A DNA stretch of 64,000 nt from Hydractinia symbiolongicarpus (GCF_029227915.1 NC_079886.1:15478501-15542500); one strand, 5' to 3'. Shown: positions 1 through 15,500, numbered from the stretch's first letter. Made by a program: numbers and translations. The notes: generated by a model from the letters alone, not told the origin.

Positions 1-413
1 ATCCGGCATAAAATATAAAGGGCTTTGTTTAGATACTTAAGATTTTGCCAGGAAAAAAACGAGGAGGGAAATCAATTCTCTTACAAATAATCGAATTGTA
101 TCCAGTGCATTTGAACGCAAACTTTATTACAACTTTAAAAACCTCAATTTGAATTAAAGCGATTTAAATGCTAATTAACATTCAAAATGCGCTTTCTGAA
201 TGTTTGCATCTCTATGAAAGCGTTTCACAATTTCAATATTGTCAAAATATTTTGCTATCCTGCCCATGAACACAATAATTGTTTCTGTTTAGTAATACTC
301 CGTCTTAAACAAGGTTATAGCTTTGATAATGTAATTGCATCCAATTTTTTTTCTCATAACAAAACTTGCAATACAACACAGTAAAACACACATTTAGAAG
401 AGAATAAACTCAC

Positions 414-522
414 CATGCTCATTCACTCTCACGTTAGCGATAGTGTAAACATTAATCGAAGTTTCAATCTCATTGTCGTCGTTCGGAGCCACTTCGTTGT
501 GACTTTCATTCATGTTGTTACT
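414..522 (-). CDS. Unrecognised exon, leftmost in window
   Basis: Exon with acceptor TTTTTTCACAG and donor GTGAG. It encodes an Asn/Asp/Glu-rich start, then INVYTIANVRVNEH, ending in phase 1. It can follow the DEP exon in phase if donor 2618 is used. The beta-like INVYTIANVRV could begin a folded domain, but I do not recognise it. Confidence 0.5.
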
Positions 523-3500
523 CTGTGAAAAAAAGTTAAAAGTGCAACTACGTGACACACAAAATTTAGGTTTGGACCATAACATTTTTTCAGATCAAAA
601 ACCAAAATTAAATATTTGCCCTAATGGTACATATTTTCGCGGATAGACAAAATACATATCGCCAGTATTAATTTTCGAGACGATTATTTGCTTAAAAGTT
701 TCGTGGGTATAAATTTTCGGTATGATTGTTTAAAAGTTTCGTGGGTATAAATTTTCGGGATTTTCGGGAAGATTGCTTAAAAGTTTCGTGATTATAAATT
801 TTCGGTATGATTGTTTAAAACAATGATTCTATCAAAAAATATCACCCGCTAGTTAACTTTAAAAAATCAGGAAATTTTATTCTTATTTTATTTATAGCAT
901 TCTTTCAAAAACTTTGTGAAGATGAAAAAATATGTGTTTGTCAACCAGCAAGGTTATAATGTTAAATACGTTTAAAATCGACACACTGCGCATTAAGTGC
1001 ATAAAATTTCAAAATTTAAACAGCTTCATATTATGTATAAACTAGCTAGCCCACTGCAGCGATTATTACTCCACCTCTAGTCTAGTTGGATAGGAACACA
1101 TTATTTCTGTTTTTACTAGGTTTCTCTTTAATCAATTATAACAAACTTTAAATCAACAAAATCAGTCATTTTGGTATATCACATACATTCATGCCTTTAG
1201 AAGTTTACATAAAAACAACTTGTAAAAGATAATTGAATTTCCGCGCCCGAAGGCGTAGGAAATTCTTTAAAACCGTCGTTTTTTCTTTCGGAGCATTTTT
1301 TGAGAAAAAATCGACCCCGGGATTTCACGTTGGTCCGTCACAGATGTAAACTTCGTACTCAAGCTCCTTAACTACTGAGAAGTCTAGTATTGATGCTTCA
1401 GGCCAAAATTGGTATTTGTTTTCGACAAAATTTGACACAGTTAACAAAAAAAGTATGCTGAACATAATGGTGACATAATAATTTTGATTTTTGTCACCTA
1501 AATGTCATTTTAGGCCAAAATTGGTCCAAAAATTAGAACTACTTTATTTTCAACAAAATTTGGCACAGTAAACAAAAAAAGTATGCTGAACATAATGGTG
1601 ACATAATAATTTTGATTTTTGTCACCTAAATGTCATTTCAGGCCAAAATTGGTCCAAAAATTAAAACTACTTTACTTTTAACAAAATTTGGCACAGTAAA
1701 CAAATAAAGTATGCTAAACATGATGGTGACATCAAAATTTTGATTTCTTGTTACCTAAATGTCATTTTAGGCCAAAATTGGTCCAAAAATTAAAACTACT
1801 TCATTTTCAACAAAAATTGGCAAAGTTAACAAAAAAAGTATGCTGAACATAATGGTGACATCAAAATTTTGATTTTTGTCACCTAAATGCTATTTTAGGC
1901 TAAAATTGGTCCAAAAATTAAAACCACTTCATTTTCGGCTAAATCTGGCACAGTTAACAAATAAAGTATGCTGAAAATGATGATGGTACAAAAGTTTGGT
2001 TTTTGTCACCTAAATGTCATTTCAGGCCAAAATTTATCCAAAAATTAAAACTGCTTTATTTTCGACAAAAATTGACACAGTTAATAAAAAAAGTATGCTG
2101 AAAATGATGGTCACAGCAAAATTTTGATTTTTTGTCAACTAATGCCGTTTAAGACCATAAACGTTTCAATCGCAAGACTTTCAACCATGAATGATAGGCT
2201 GTATTTTTTGTTAGCAATTTCTTTTAAAATGTGAGTGTATTATGACACGTTTCGTTTTGTTTGCGTTTGTTCTAAGATATAATGTCACTGATGGGCTTTA
2301 TCTTCAGAGGTTCATGCACCAAACCCCTTCGAATGTTTGGCACAATAACACAACGAATTAGTAGGTTTTCATCAAATATTTTGGTAGCGCTCGGAAATTC
2401 TTAGAGCCCCCAGGGCTTCTTGTTCTACTAAAATTAGTTCTTTCGGTATATTAAAAGATAATTCTACTAAAATTAGTTCTTTCGGTATATTAAAAGATAA
2501 TTCTACTAAAATTAGTTCTTTCGGTATATTAAAAGATAATTCTACTAAAATTAGTTCTTTCGGTATATTAAAAGATAATTCTACTAAAATTAGTTCTTTC
2601 GGTATATTGTCACCTACTTGAAAAGTTTGTTTTTGTAAAAACTTAAACACAGCATCATCATCCTTGAACACTTGTTCTTTCGATACATGAACTATGACTC
2701 CATTATCAATCAGCTGCTGACCAATTTGGATTGCCTAATAATGAATTAATTCAATACTTATGGAACTGACATAAATGAAAGTCCCTTTTTAAGGTAGGAC
2801 ACTTCTTGCCAGGTCAGAACTCCTTTTACAATCGTAGAGCTCTTCTCAATTGAGTAGAACTTTTTTTGCCTAGGCAGATTTTCTCTTGTGAGGCCAGGAC
2901 ATCCCTGATAAGGTATACTTTTACCATGAAAAACCCCTTTCCAAGTGGATTTTTTCTAACTTGGATACACTTTTGTAGGCGTAGTTTCGTCTTGTCAGGT
3001 TTCTTACCAGGAAAGATTTTTCATTTCAGGTCAGGAGTACCACTTCATTGTAAATAACAGATATTCATATCATTATGCCTTACCTCTTTTCTATTATACA
3101 CCTCCCTGCGTATGCATAACCAATCTATTAGTTCTCTTGCAAGAAAACTCAGCTGGTGGCTTCTAAGACGTACCTAGAAATAAGAAGGTAATACTTTAGG
3201 TAGTTTAATTGATTGCTGGGTAACATACTCTTTACAAATGTATACTTTGCCTTTGTGCTTGTTTTGGCAACTACCAAATACATACGGCGAAAAGTTCGGC
3301 ACCAAAAAAATAAATTTCATACCTTTCTCGTTTTAAGTATAGTAGGTGACGTGAATTGAGAAAGGTTCTCAAATATTCGCCTACCCTGAAAAAAACATTA
3401 ATTTTTATGAGGAAGGGCTTACTGTACAACAACTAGGCAGACAAAAAAATATCCAAATGTGAATGCAACTGAAAATCGAAAGGGTCACACACTTGAAAAC

Positions 3501-6500
3501 TTATGGTTAAGAACACCTTAGAAATATTTCAAACCTTAACACATTTAAAGAGGTGTGGTGTATGTTAGAATCCTCGGCAAAATTTGTAGAATGATGTGAA
3601 TACATTTTTGTTTTACTATTTACAAGTAAATTTAAAAGTAAAGCTTCATGTCCAATTTACTAACGCCAGTGACGCTTTATATTACTCTGAAAAGCAGCAA
3701 GTAGCTATTATAGCTTAGCTGCTTGGGTAACATAAACAAAGCATATTATTTTCATCATTTGTTGCTTCCAATGATAATTTAAAATATTTATGTTATCGTC
3801 TGTTGTGATATTATGTAACTTACGCCATCACACTCCCTCTGCCATTATTCTCTCTGTCTTATCGATTTTTTATTATAAATTTTATAACAAGCATTGTTAT
3901 GGCTTACCTTATTATTTATATGTTGTGGTAAAATTTTTATAGATTAGCTTCTCGTAAACCTCCATAAGTAACAAAAAAATTTACGTTTCTATCCAGTAAA
4001 AAATAACTTGTGCACATCTAAACTTAAAAGTTTTTACTTGGGTTCTTCCGAATATAATTCACATTTAATGATACTTGTTGTTTTTAAAGAATTCTAGACT
4101 CGCATGATTTTACTCTTATGATCTATGAATATTCAGGCTGAGTACGTTTTTTATATGTTCATATTTCTTGGCAACATCTCAACCTCAATGTTTGTTTATT
4201 CACAAAAATAATGACATATTTACTGTCAACTCTAGGATGCCAAAACATGAACTTTTTTGCTTCGTTTTATGTAACTTAAAACCAGGCTAAATTTCTGCTT
4301 CACTTTATGTAAACTTTAAACCAGGCTAAATTTCTGCTTCATTCTAACTTTAAATCAGCATAAATTATTCATATTTAAGATTTTAGAGTTTATTTAGAGA
4401 AATTCTGATGAGAATATTTATGGCAATGTTGACAATTATATACCATACTAGTCGTTAGCCCGTGGAAAAATCCACGGGGTTGCCCGTCCTTTTTATACCG
4501 CATTACGTGCGCAGCTAAGCTACCATTTTGCGTGACAGACGGACAGATGTATACGGGTATTATAATATAGATTTACATATACCATAATTGTAATACATAC
4601 ACTATTAACTTTATCATTAAGAATAACATGATTATCAGGCAAAAAAGTGTAAAATGTTTTTAGGCGGCCTTTTGTACAAATAATTTTAAATTCGACCGGA
4701 GAAAACAAGTTTGTTTTTGCACAGTAAATACTATAATATTATAATATAAAGTAGAAAATACTACAATGAGAAATATTACAATACAGGATGTCAAGGAGAA
4801 GTTGAATTGCGTTAAAAATCATGAATTTCCAAATTGCGCTGTATTTGACAGGCTTTAAATTAGGTGCATTGCTGAAGTTAAAAATTTCTCAATCTTTTAA
4901 AGATTATTTAGCACAAAATAAGAAAGGTATTTTAGCCTAGATTCCTTTAAGATAAAAATTTCAGAATTACAGGCTTTCAAAGCGTTATCGGAACTATAAC
5001 ACTTAAACTTACCTTCTCTGTTGGAGACTCAGCAAGATGAAACACCTGCTTTCTAAACAAAATATTCAGCCAATCCAAATACTACTCTAAACGACTAAGT
5101 GCACATGGGTAATATGAAATAGTTTTGTTACTGTTACCTTATATGTGCAACTGTTTGCTTGTTGTAATCATCAAATAATATTGGACTATTTTCATGTGGA
5201 GAGTACATCTGATTAAATTCGTCTATTAAAAATGAAGACAGCCAAAACTATATTTAACGAACGCCATGAAACATTGTAGTTTTATCAAGAATTGTATGAG
5301 AAAGTAATTTTAGGTATTTTTGGTTTTCACGACTTTTTACTCCTGCAATGTATTTTAGGGAAATTATGTCGAAGTCCGCGCTTTTGTAATATTACATAAC
5401 ACATTCAAACTACAACCCCTGAAATAATATTTAGGAAAATGTCTGATTTTCATCTCTTTTTCGAAATGGGCAAACAGCATCATTTAGGCAGTGCTCTGCA
5501 GCCGGGAAGGTGAATCGCTCATAGTTTCAGTATAAAAGATACAAGAGAGTCAAACTTGCATGTTTCTCTCATACTGTTTTTACTCTTAATTACTTTCCAC
5601 CAATATGAAAAACAGTATGAGATAGACATTACAAATATTTAATGCAAAGTTGGATTTCATTTATGTGGTATATTGAAACCAGTTTACCTTGCAAAACCTG
5701 CAGAAATTTTTCTGTCATTTCACTGTCGCAAGTTAAAAACTTAAATCGATGATTAGCCTTTGAAAACTCCAGTGAGAAAGACTAAAATAAACAGAAGTTA
5801 TTTTTAAGCAAACAAACAAACATGCAGATAGCCAGGTAGACAGTCAAACAGACCTGGAATTTATGATACAATACATTACAATACATTATGTAACGTGAGT
5901 GACGTTAATCATCGCTGTCATTAAAAAGTCTACTCACTTGGTTACAGTATCCATAATTGACATACTTCAGATGAGAAAGAGGACAAGATGATATTTTCTT
6001 TACACAGTCTTCTGGTAAATCACTAAGTTAGACATCAAAGATAAAATTTAGTTGATTAAATTCAAACACACGTTAAGTTTAAAGAACAATTAAGTGAATA
6101 TAGCAGTATAACGATCCTGCTGCAAAACAGCTCAAATTGAGATTTTAAAATACTAGAAATTTTTCCATAGCAGTGTCGATAGGTATTGGGGAAGTCAAAA
6201 AAAATTAACTTCGGTTACAATTAATTTACCTCACCTTTCTTCATTAACAATTGCGAAGATGTATGCCATCTTGTTACTAAAACTCAATAGACATTCCTGT
6301 GGCTCTAATTTGTTATAACTGATGCATGCACACTATAAAAAATTATTATGTTTGAATTATTTTCAAGTCAATGAATTGACCCCCTCTATATGAACGTTCC
6401 TTTCATAGAATTTTCAATTTGTGAAGAGATAGTGTGAGAATAACGGTAAAAATTACACAAAAAATATTTTTCAATTTAGAGCTTAAGCCATTAAATTAAA

Positions 6501-9500
6501 AAGTTCCTTTAACAACAAAAGGGGGGACGAAAAATCGAAACAGGATTCAATGTAAAATTTATAAGCTTCACATTAAAATATAAAAATCAGCACTCTTTTC
6601 AAAACAATCTGGCTTAAAAACATTTAGGTAAATTTAAATTTTACTTGCTTACTGTTACTGCCTCAATGTCAGTTCAGTTTATTTATTTGTTATATGTTTA
6701 TGTGTGTGCTGTACTTTAGCTTTTTCTATGTGTGTGTGTACCTTTAATACTCTATTTTTTTGTTGTTAATTGTGTTAGTATAAGTGTACATGTGGGCATT
6801 AGTTTCTATGTTGTGATGTCACAGCGCATTGTTGCTTTTTAATTGTTGGTTAATTGTCCATTAGGCACTTCTGTTTCATAAGTTTGTAAGGTGTGTAGTT
6901 GTTCAGTTGCTGCACAAGTTAAGTTAAGTTTTTAAGTTTTCTGAGTTAAGTTACGACCGAAAGCTTTCGTTAAATAAATTGCATTTGTCGACTTAAGTTC
7001 TATTTTATATTTATGTCATTATAACTTTCTTTTCTTTTTTTCTTGTACTTATTTTTTGTTCTTATATTTATTCATCTAGTTGATTATGTCTTTTTAAGTG
7101 TCCTTTTGTATTTTGTTTTAGCTTTGTGGTTGTAACAATTGGAAATGGATGTTTTTGTTATGACACTTAGTCAATTTAACCTTATCTTAACAGTTGTGTT
7201 TGTGCTGTTATACTTACGATGAAAAAAAAGAATAGGCCAAAGACCTATATTGTACGTAAAAATTTTGCGTCTCTTTAAAATCTTTTCTTTTAATTAAAAC
7301 AAAAACACCTACACGAATCTGACACAAGAAGACTTCACCAGCATCAGAATAAACATTCATGATGAGGTATAATTTTAAACGATGATCACACTTGGTATAA
7401 TCATCGTGGTACATCATCAACGGGTCCTTTGTTATTCCAACTGGAGTGGTCATTGATGACCTTGGAGTCTTGGAACGAATAGAACCTCTTGATGGTTGTC
7501 TGGAATGACTTCTACATTTTGAATTACATGAATTGTTGATGGATGTTGATGATGCAGGTGAGTGTTTATATAATGAGTTTTTAAATTTTGAATAAACACT
7601 TTCAAAGTTTATTTTATCACTTGTTCGACTTTGTCCACTTGATTGACTGGACTTCCGTGATGCTTGCTTATTGCAAAACGGTTTCGAAATATCCTTTTCA
7701 TCGTTCTCATATTTTGCTTGGAAGAATATGTCAATAGGTACTGTTGATGACAAGCGAGCGGACCTAAAAATACACATTAACAACATGTATTTATTTCATT
7801 CTTAAACAAGAAAAACAAACAAAAATAAGAATAGATGTTATTGTTATTGTTTAAAGCGATAAAATTCAAATAAAAGTTTCCACAGGTTCTGAAAAGTCCT
7901 GGAATAGAAAACAGTTCGAGCAATTTTCAAATAAAAAACAACTCTAAATGTAGGATTTTCTTTTCTTTTTAGTGATGACTAGTACTATTCTCATCATAAC
8001 ATACTGTTTGCAATGTGAATGTTAATCATCATTTTGTTCGAAGACAGTGTTTTTAATACATTGAAGAGATTTAAGAAGAAACTTGACAGTTTTGTAGAAA
8101 AATTTGATAATAAAAATGATGTCAAGATTTGCATTTCACTGATGAGCAAGAAATGAAAAAAAAAAAGGTTTTTTTTCATATTATTATATGCACTCAAGTT
8201 ACGTTTTTATGTATAAAAACAAAAAAGTAAATATTGCCATATCTATTTAATCTTAACACAAAGAAGTAATAAACACAAAATACTTGAAATGAAATGGAAG
8301 ACACTCCATATTAAGGGAATAAATTTTTTATTTAAGGTTGATCAATCACGGAAGTTCTGCAATTTACATAAAAATTTCAGGCATTTAAGTCGCAAAGAAT
8401 TTCTTTCCAAAACATTTAGCCCTTATATACGTATATAGGGCAATTTTGAATATTTTGAATATTGAGGTATCAAAACATTTTATGAGAAGGGAGAAATAAG
8501 ACCAAATCTCAAATCATACATACCTGCTTATTGTGTGTTTTGAAAAGTCTTGGAACACACACAGAAAATACAAAACAAAAAAATAACAAAAACAAATTAA
8601 AAACTTACACATTAGAAGAATGGTCTATTAGTGGCCATGACAAAGAAATACACGTGGTTGATTTAACAAAAGGGATATGTACAGGTGCTGAAATATGGTT
8701 AAATGCCAGAGAAATATCGTTCATTTCAGTTACTGAAACAGATGAGGAACTTGATGAGGTTGAGGAAGCTCCGTTACCAATTGTATTTACATGATTCTCA
8801 TTCTTATTAATGACCATGTTGCTATGACATTTCGGACATGCAATATCAACTGCATCTTCATCTCGTTTTAAAAAAACTGTTCCACATTTTAAACACTATG
8901 AGAGAAACAAAATAATATCAAGAAAATAAAACTATATGCAATGATGCACAAACTTAACTGTAATGAAAATCAACCTGAATGAGGAAAAGGGGGAATTTTT
9001 GGAGTAATGGAACCAGCAAAAGAATCACGTAGTGAGCTGCAAAATGGATAGCTTAGTTGCACAAATAAAAAGGTATTTTTTGGATATGGTATATTTGAAA
9101 ACCCCTTTTTCTTACATTTTGATATCCATCCGGGTTTTTTTGTGTGTAAACATTTATGGATTTTTGTGCAAATGCTTGGAGATAAGGTGATGCAAAATTA
9201 CAGCAAATAGCGTGATTAGATTATGACATACACATGAATATCAATTAGATCCACAAAATTTCAATATCAACAGTGTACACAAAAGAAAGCGTCCTGGAGA
9301 AATGAAATGTTCTGGCAGTAAATACATAATGTCTCTTCAGCTTTACAAGAAGAAATGTTCTGTGTGCCTGGCACAGTCTTGTGCAGGTTAGGGTGTACAA
9401 ACGTTTATAACTAATCAATAAACTAAAAATGTCATTATTGTTAACGTTTTTCCGTTGATATTTAACTGCCTCACTTATGCCTCACTTATATATCAAGCAG

Positions 9501-12500
9501 TCAAGGATAAGTACAGACTTTCTAGAGTACGGACTAGCAAAACAGTTATAATATGGCATTAGCATCCCAAGGATATGCACTAGAACCATCAATTTAAACA
9601 CCAGAATTATCACAGCATTTTATTTCACCAGACTATGATAACCCTGCACATCAACTCCATCATCAGAAGCACAGGAGATTCGGAATCATCAGAACATTTG
9701 AATTTACCAAAACGTTCACAAGAACCATAAATTCCAACAATCACCAAAACATTGCATTTAACCAGGACAAATATTTAGTTTCACCAAAAAGTAGCTTATT
9801 ACAAAATGAGCTGTTTTTATTACTAAACAAGCCATTTGTCAAAAAACGGAGCACAACACATTTAATATCCTAATTAAATGTCAGATGCATAAAAAATCCA
9901 CTAACTAAAATTTCTTATAAATTATTGAAAGGGCAATCCCTGTGACAGAATATTTAAAAGTCTTCTTAGCAATAAAATTAGTTCGTTTTGTCTCGTGATT
10001 TGTTCTGAGTCAATCAAAAATGTATACAAAAGGTTTATAAAACATACAACAAGTCACAGGTGATAGATGCAGTTGTAGAAAATCAAAGGCAATATAATCA
10101 CCTCTGCTTATCACAGATATACACACACACAGTATAATAGGTGCAAAATCCCTAGGAGCACAATAACAGAGAATTAAACATTTTGGCAATGAGAAAAACA
10201 ACAAGAGAATCTGTATGATGCAAAACAGAAACCTGGGTTAAAGACAAAAATCTCAAATATCGTTCATTAATTATATAGAAATAGCTTACATACTTCACAA
10301 CTTTTAATCTCTGTCATCTTTTTTTGATTATTCTTCACCTCAATTGGGCGAATGACTTCTAAGAAAGATTCCAGTTGTTCCTTCTGCTCAAAAATATATT
10401 CCCTCGTTTGCCACTCCAGACGAATAAGATCAAATCTTAAGCATATCCTCAAGTCATCATCGTGTATAGCAACCCTTTGTAAGTAGTTAAGATCTAATTT
10501 GTCCCAAAGCTGAACCAAAAAAGAACACACTGTTTCCATATATGAAATACACAGTTATGCACACGATCATTAGAATGAGGAAGTTTTTTGAAATAACTGG
10601 CAACATTATTCTTAATAATAAATGTACCTTTAGATCTTGAAAATCATTTTAGAAAAGGGACTCATCAAAAATTCAATTTAGTTTAGAACAACATCAGTGT
10701 GTTCATTCTGTTACAAGGTCAAACTTTTCTGAGTAATTTAGGCAATCCTTTCTATGAGTTTGATCAGATACATGCAATAATTGATCAATAGACTTGAAAA
10801 GATCAGATGCTAGAATGGAGAAGTTACATTTTTGCGGTAAAATTCATTTTATAAATTTTTACTGGTATTCTATTTCTAAAATTTCACACAGAATTAAAGA
10901 GTTAAGGATATTTCGAATTTAGGTTGTAGAATATAAAGACTTAAAAATTTTCCAAAAAACTTTTTTGATATAAATATTGGCATTTAAAGGTTCCTTGAAT
11001 TAATTATGTTGCAAAAATTATATCCTATCTAAGTAGTAGTAAAATCAATTTGAACCTGCTAAGGAATACGTGTTCAACGACAATATTACAAACACAGTGT
11101 CTGTACCCTCTATCGTTTTCCTAATATTTTACAGTTACCTTGCCGTCATCTGTCCTCTCCAACAAATACGGGAGCTTAAAACTAATAAATAAATTTTCTA
11201 TTTTGTATGGGAAATCACCATCGCTTTTAATAATGTTTTGAACCAAATACACAAAATCAAAATCTAAAAATAAACAACCAAAAAAAACACTCCATAAGTT
11301 ATGAAATTGCTCTGCAAAATAATGAAAAAAACAAACTAATTTGTGCATTCAACAAACTTTGTGAAGCGAAAATGGAAAAACTAAAAAATAATTCTATAAT
11401 ACTTAACCAGGCTGTTGTAGAATAAACCTAAACATTGATTTTACCACCAGGACAAAGGGCATATACTGTATCAGTATAACTATAGCTCAAAGCTTAACAC
11501 ATAGTTGCAATGCTCTATATCCGCATGTAACATTAACACTTTAGGACTAGCTTAACAATTATTCTTCCAAAAATTATTATGTTTTATGCATTAGATATTT
11601 TTAGAAGTACAGATTAAAGAAAAAACAAACAGCAGAATATAAAATTAATTTAATTAGGGTTATTAGGGTTGATTATATATGACTGATTCTTGGGCTATAT
11701 TTTAGGATTGATCAAAATATTTAAGAACTATTTTATGACTTATTTTGGGATTACTGTCCTCCAATTACATCACAAAAAAAATCCAAAAATATAATCCAAA
11801 ATCAAGCTTACCATCATTGCTCTCAGATTGTGAGCTTTCATCACATATATCATCATTGTCGACGTACTCATCAGACATTACACCACTCAGATCATTTTCC
11901 TCCTCATTGTTGATTTCATTTTCGACTCTGGATAATGTCATTAAAGGTCCTTGATGATACATTTCATTTACATGTTCGGTTGGAATATCAGAATTTTGAG
12001 AATATTGTGAAACCTCTGAAAAAAGTTAAAGTTAACAAGTTAAAATTATTTTTTTTTTTTTAATAAACTCTAGAAACAAAAAACAGGAAGAGGTATAAGA
12101 AATATCCATACAAAGTTTGATAAAATAGGTGCATTAAAATAATTTTTAGAAGTAACTATCAATCCAACTAGAAATGACTGATCAATTTTAAACAATAGTA
12201 CCCAGTTTTTTGAACACCCAAGGGACAGAGAAAAAAGATTGAAAAATCGAGGGTTTAGGAAATCAAACGTTGGGCAAAAATCTTTGAAGCACAATAAAAA
12301 ATCATTAAATACATGTTAGTATAACATGTTATTTTAAGAAATAGCTTGTAATTACACTTTTATTTCTTTCTGAAGTAAAAACAATCAGTTGGCTTAAGAA
12401 TGAAAATACCCTGCATTCTTATGTTAAAAGTAGAATTTTTAGATATACTTATAAAAAACATTATCACAGTGTTTAATATAAATATTATAATCACAATCAT

Positions 12501-15500
12501 ACATTCGCAAAAAATAGTTGTTCTTTAAATTTCCCTAGTTAATAATTCGAAAATTTAAGGTTTATTGTCTTCTCGAGAATTTTGTTGGAAAAATCGAATT
12601 TTAAAAAACTAGTCATTAGCCCGCGGAAAAACCACGGGTTTGCCCGTCCTTTTTCTACCGCATTACGTGCGTTTCGCTACTTGCGCAGCTAAGCTACCAT
12701 TTTGCGTGACAGACAGACGGACAGACGTATACGGGTATTATAATATAGATCAGGGGTAAAACCTGAGGCGTTCTAGTGCAAATTGTAGGGACAACAAGAA
12801 AAGATAAAAAAAATTTAAAAAGTCCAGTGTTTGAAAAATCAAGACTCAACTGTAGTTACCTAAAGAGTCATGTAACCCTTCATGTTCAACAGGCCAGCTG
12901 TCATAGCCTATAGAGCTTCTATCTATTCCATAAAAAAAACACTATTAAAAATTTAAGTATTACTGTACAAAGATATTAACAGAATACTAAACAACAAATA
13001 ACAAAGATAGAAAGGATAAGAAATACAACCAACCAACCAAAGAAACAAACAAACAAACAAGAGAGTGTACAATTGGTTTTGGCCACACTTACCAAATTGT
13101 CCTTTCATCAATCCAGGTGATGCATTCATCCCTATCAGTGAGTTATCTAATGAACTTCGACGACTGGAATAAATGTTATTCAGACTATCTGATTGATTTC
13201 TAGAACTACTCTCTAAAAAATTCAAGCATTTTAAAAAATCTACAGTAGTTGAATAAATAAAAGCATTACTTTTAGAAGTGTACCACTAACCATGTGAAGC
13301 AACCGATAATTGTGGAGTGGAATTTTCACTGCTACGCATTAAAATACTAGACTTGGGAAGAATCCTTAGTGCTGGTGTATTAGCAATGGAAGCTTGTCGA
13401 ACTTTAGCTTTTGTCTAAAAATATAGTTTATCTTGCATGCAATTTTTGCAGAAACAACAAAAGTAAGCTACTCTTGCAAAGTGGCACAAAGTTTTACTTT
13501 ACAAAATTTAAGTGTTTAAAAAAATTAAGCCAAAGTCAAAATCAAAACAAATTAACATGACACAGCACGGAATAAAATATTTTTTGCACTTATAAAGAAC
13601 ATTTTTTTAAACCCGAAGATGTATGTATTCATCTGAAATAATGTTACAATAAAAAATAGCATAATATTTAAACACCGAAGATTTTTTTACACAAAGCTTT
13701 TTTAAAGAACAAGATAATTACTTACTCTACCATTATGCACTGGTGTGCTAGTGTCATATTTGGCATTGTCATTACTAAGGTTTGGCAAATTATTTGCAAG
13801 TCCAACAAGGCTGTGAACTTTAGGCCTACCAAGTGGTCGGTCTGGAATGTATTCTGACAGTGACACTGGCTCCACATCCTCGCCTAAGTGCTGAAACAAG
13901 AAAGAAGAAGAAGAAAATCATTCTTGCTTTAATTTTTAATAATTAAAACTGATAAAGAACACAGGTTAGGCAATATTCGCTTCTGTTCTTCTGTTTTTCA
14001 GTACATTTACCATAATTTCAGACCAAGATCTCAGGTAACAAAAGAATAAACAGAAATACAAATACCTGCCTACCAAAATCTTAGTAGGCAGGGAATTAAT
14101 TTTCTGATATGAAGTTTATCAATAGGCACTGTAATGATGCATGTTATGATAAAAATTGAAGCCTTTGTATATTTTTTAGAAAGCACTCATGTTTATAAAT
14201 GTACTTCAGTACGATTTGTCTCTTGAGATGCATGCCTACTTTTCTATCATTTCTGCATTATTCTTATGAAAAACAAGAAATCTGTAGAAAAATAACATGT
14301 TCTAAAGTGAACTAATTCTAAAAACTTAATGAAATGAAAAATCATAAACAATCGAACTTACACATTGATCAAGATAATCCAGTTCCTTTCCATCTAAAGT
14401 TATCTAAAACATAAAAAGAATGTTGAATTTCTTTTCAAGACACTTACTTTACAACCACAATGTTCACTTATATGAAGAGGGCTTTAACAAACCTTTCTTA
14501 TTCTTTTGACAGGAGATAACTTTCGTATAGTGTAAAGGCGGTAATTCCTGTTGTAGCAAATAGGATTATCAATCAGAGATAACTAAAAAAAATTAAATGT
14601 TAGCATTAAATGATAAATATTAGGCATAACCTTTAATGCAAAAAAATTAAGACGAGAAGAGAAAACATATTTTTTTTGTCATTCAGTGACACTTCACTGA
14701 ACCACTGCTACAGATCATCAGATTGATTACATAGATATATAAAAATGTTAACTTACATAATTTCTACAATTTTTTATACAATAAAACAATTGACCAACAC
14801 AATAGACAAACAAAAAAAATATAGAAACATTTTAGTACAAGTAATTTGCCGAACTAATATGTGACGATTTCAGGGAATTTGGTAACAAGCTATAACTATT
14901 GATAGGTATTTAGCGCTAATTAGATGAAGAAACAATAAAATTATCGTTAAATAGAAATTGATTAGCGATAAGGCTGTATGGCTAAGCTATAAATATCACT
15001 AACTTGATTTGTTTTCTTTGCCAATATCAATAAAAGCGCAATATGGCTAACCCATAAATTTTATAGCTTTTTTGCATGTTCGTCGATTAAATAGTTTGCA
15101 AATCAAGTTTGCTTGCTGTTTTTTTAAAATTGTATTTATATTCTTTTAGAATTTTGAATATAATTTGCTTGATCGCTGTAAAAAATAAAATACTAGTTTA
15201 ATTAGTCTCTTTTATTTTTTTGTGCTCTGAAAAATAGTGAATGCTGTAAACATGCTGTCCTGTCCAGACCCTTTTTATTTTAGATTCTTTTTAGTCACAC
15301 TAGTTGCGCTAGGACAAAAACCTTATTGAATTATTATATGGCAAGTAAGAAACAAGTTTCTTTTTGTATCCGCATTGTCTTTCTGATTACCTTAAATATT
15401 AAAATTTTGTTTGTGAGTTGCAAAAATTAAGGAATGTCTAAATCCCAAAACCTAATAAAATAACTACTATAACGACACACAACTATGTTTTATAAATAAA

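Noticed and set aside
8531-8794. 87-codon plus-strand frame
   Set aside because: It is antisense to the zinc-ribbon exon, which has family matches and splice sites on the minus strand.
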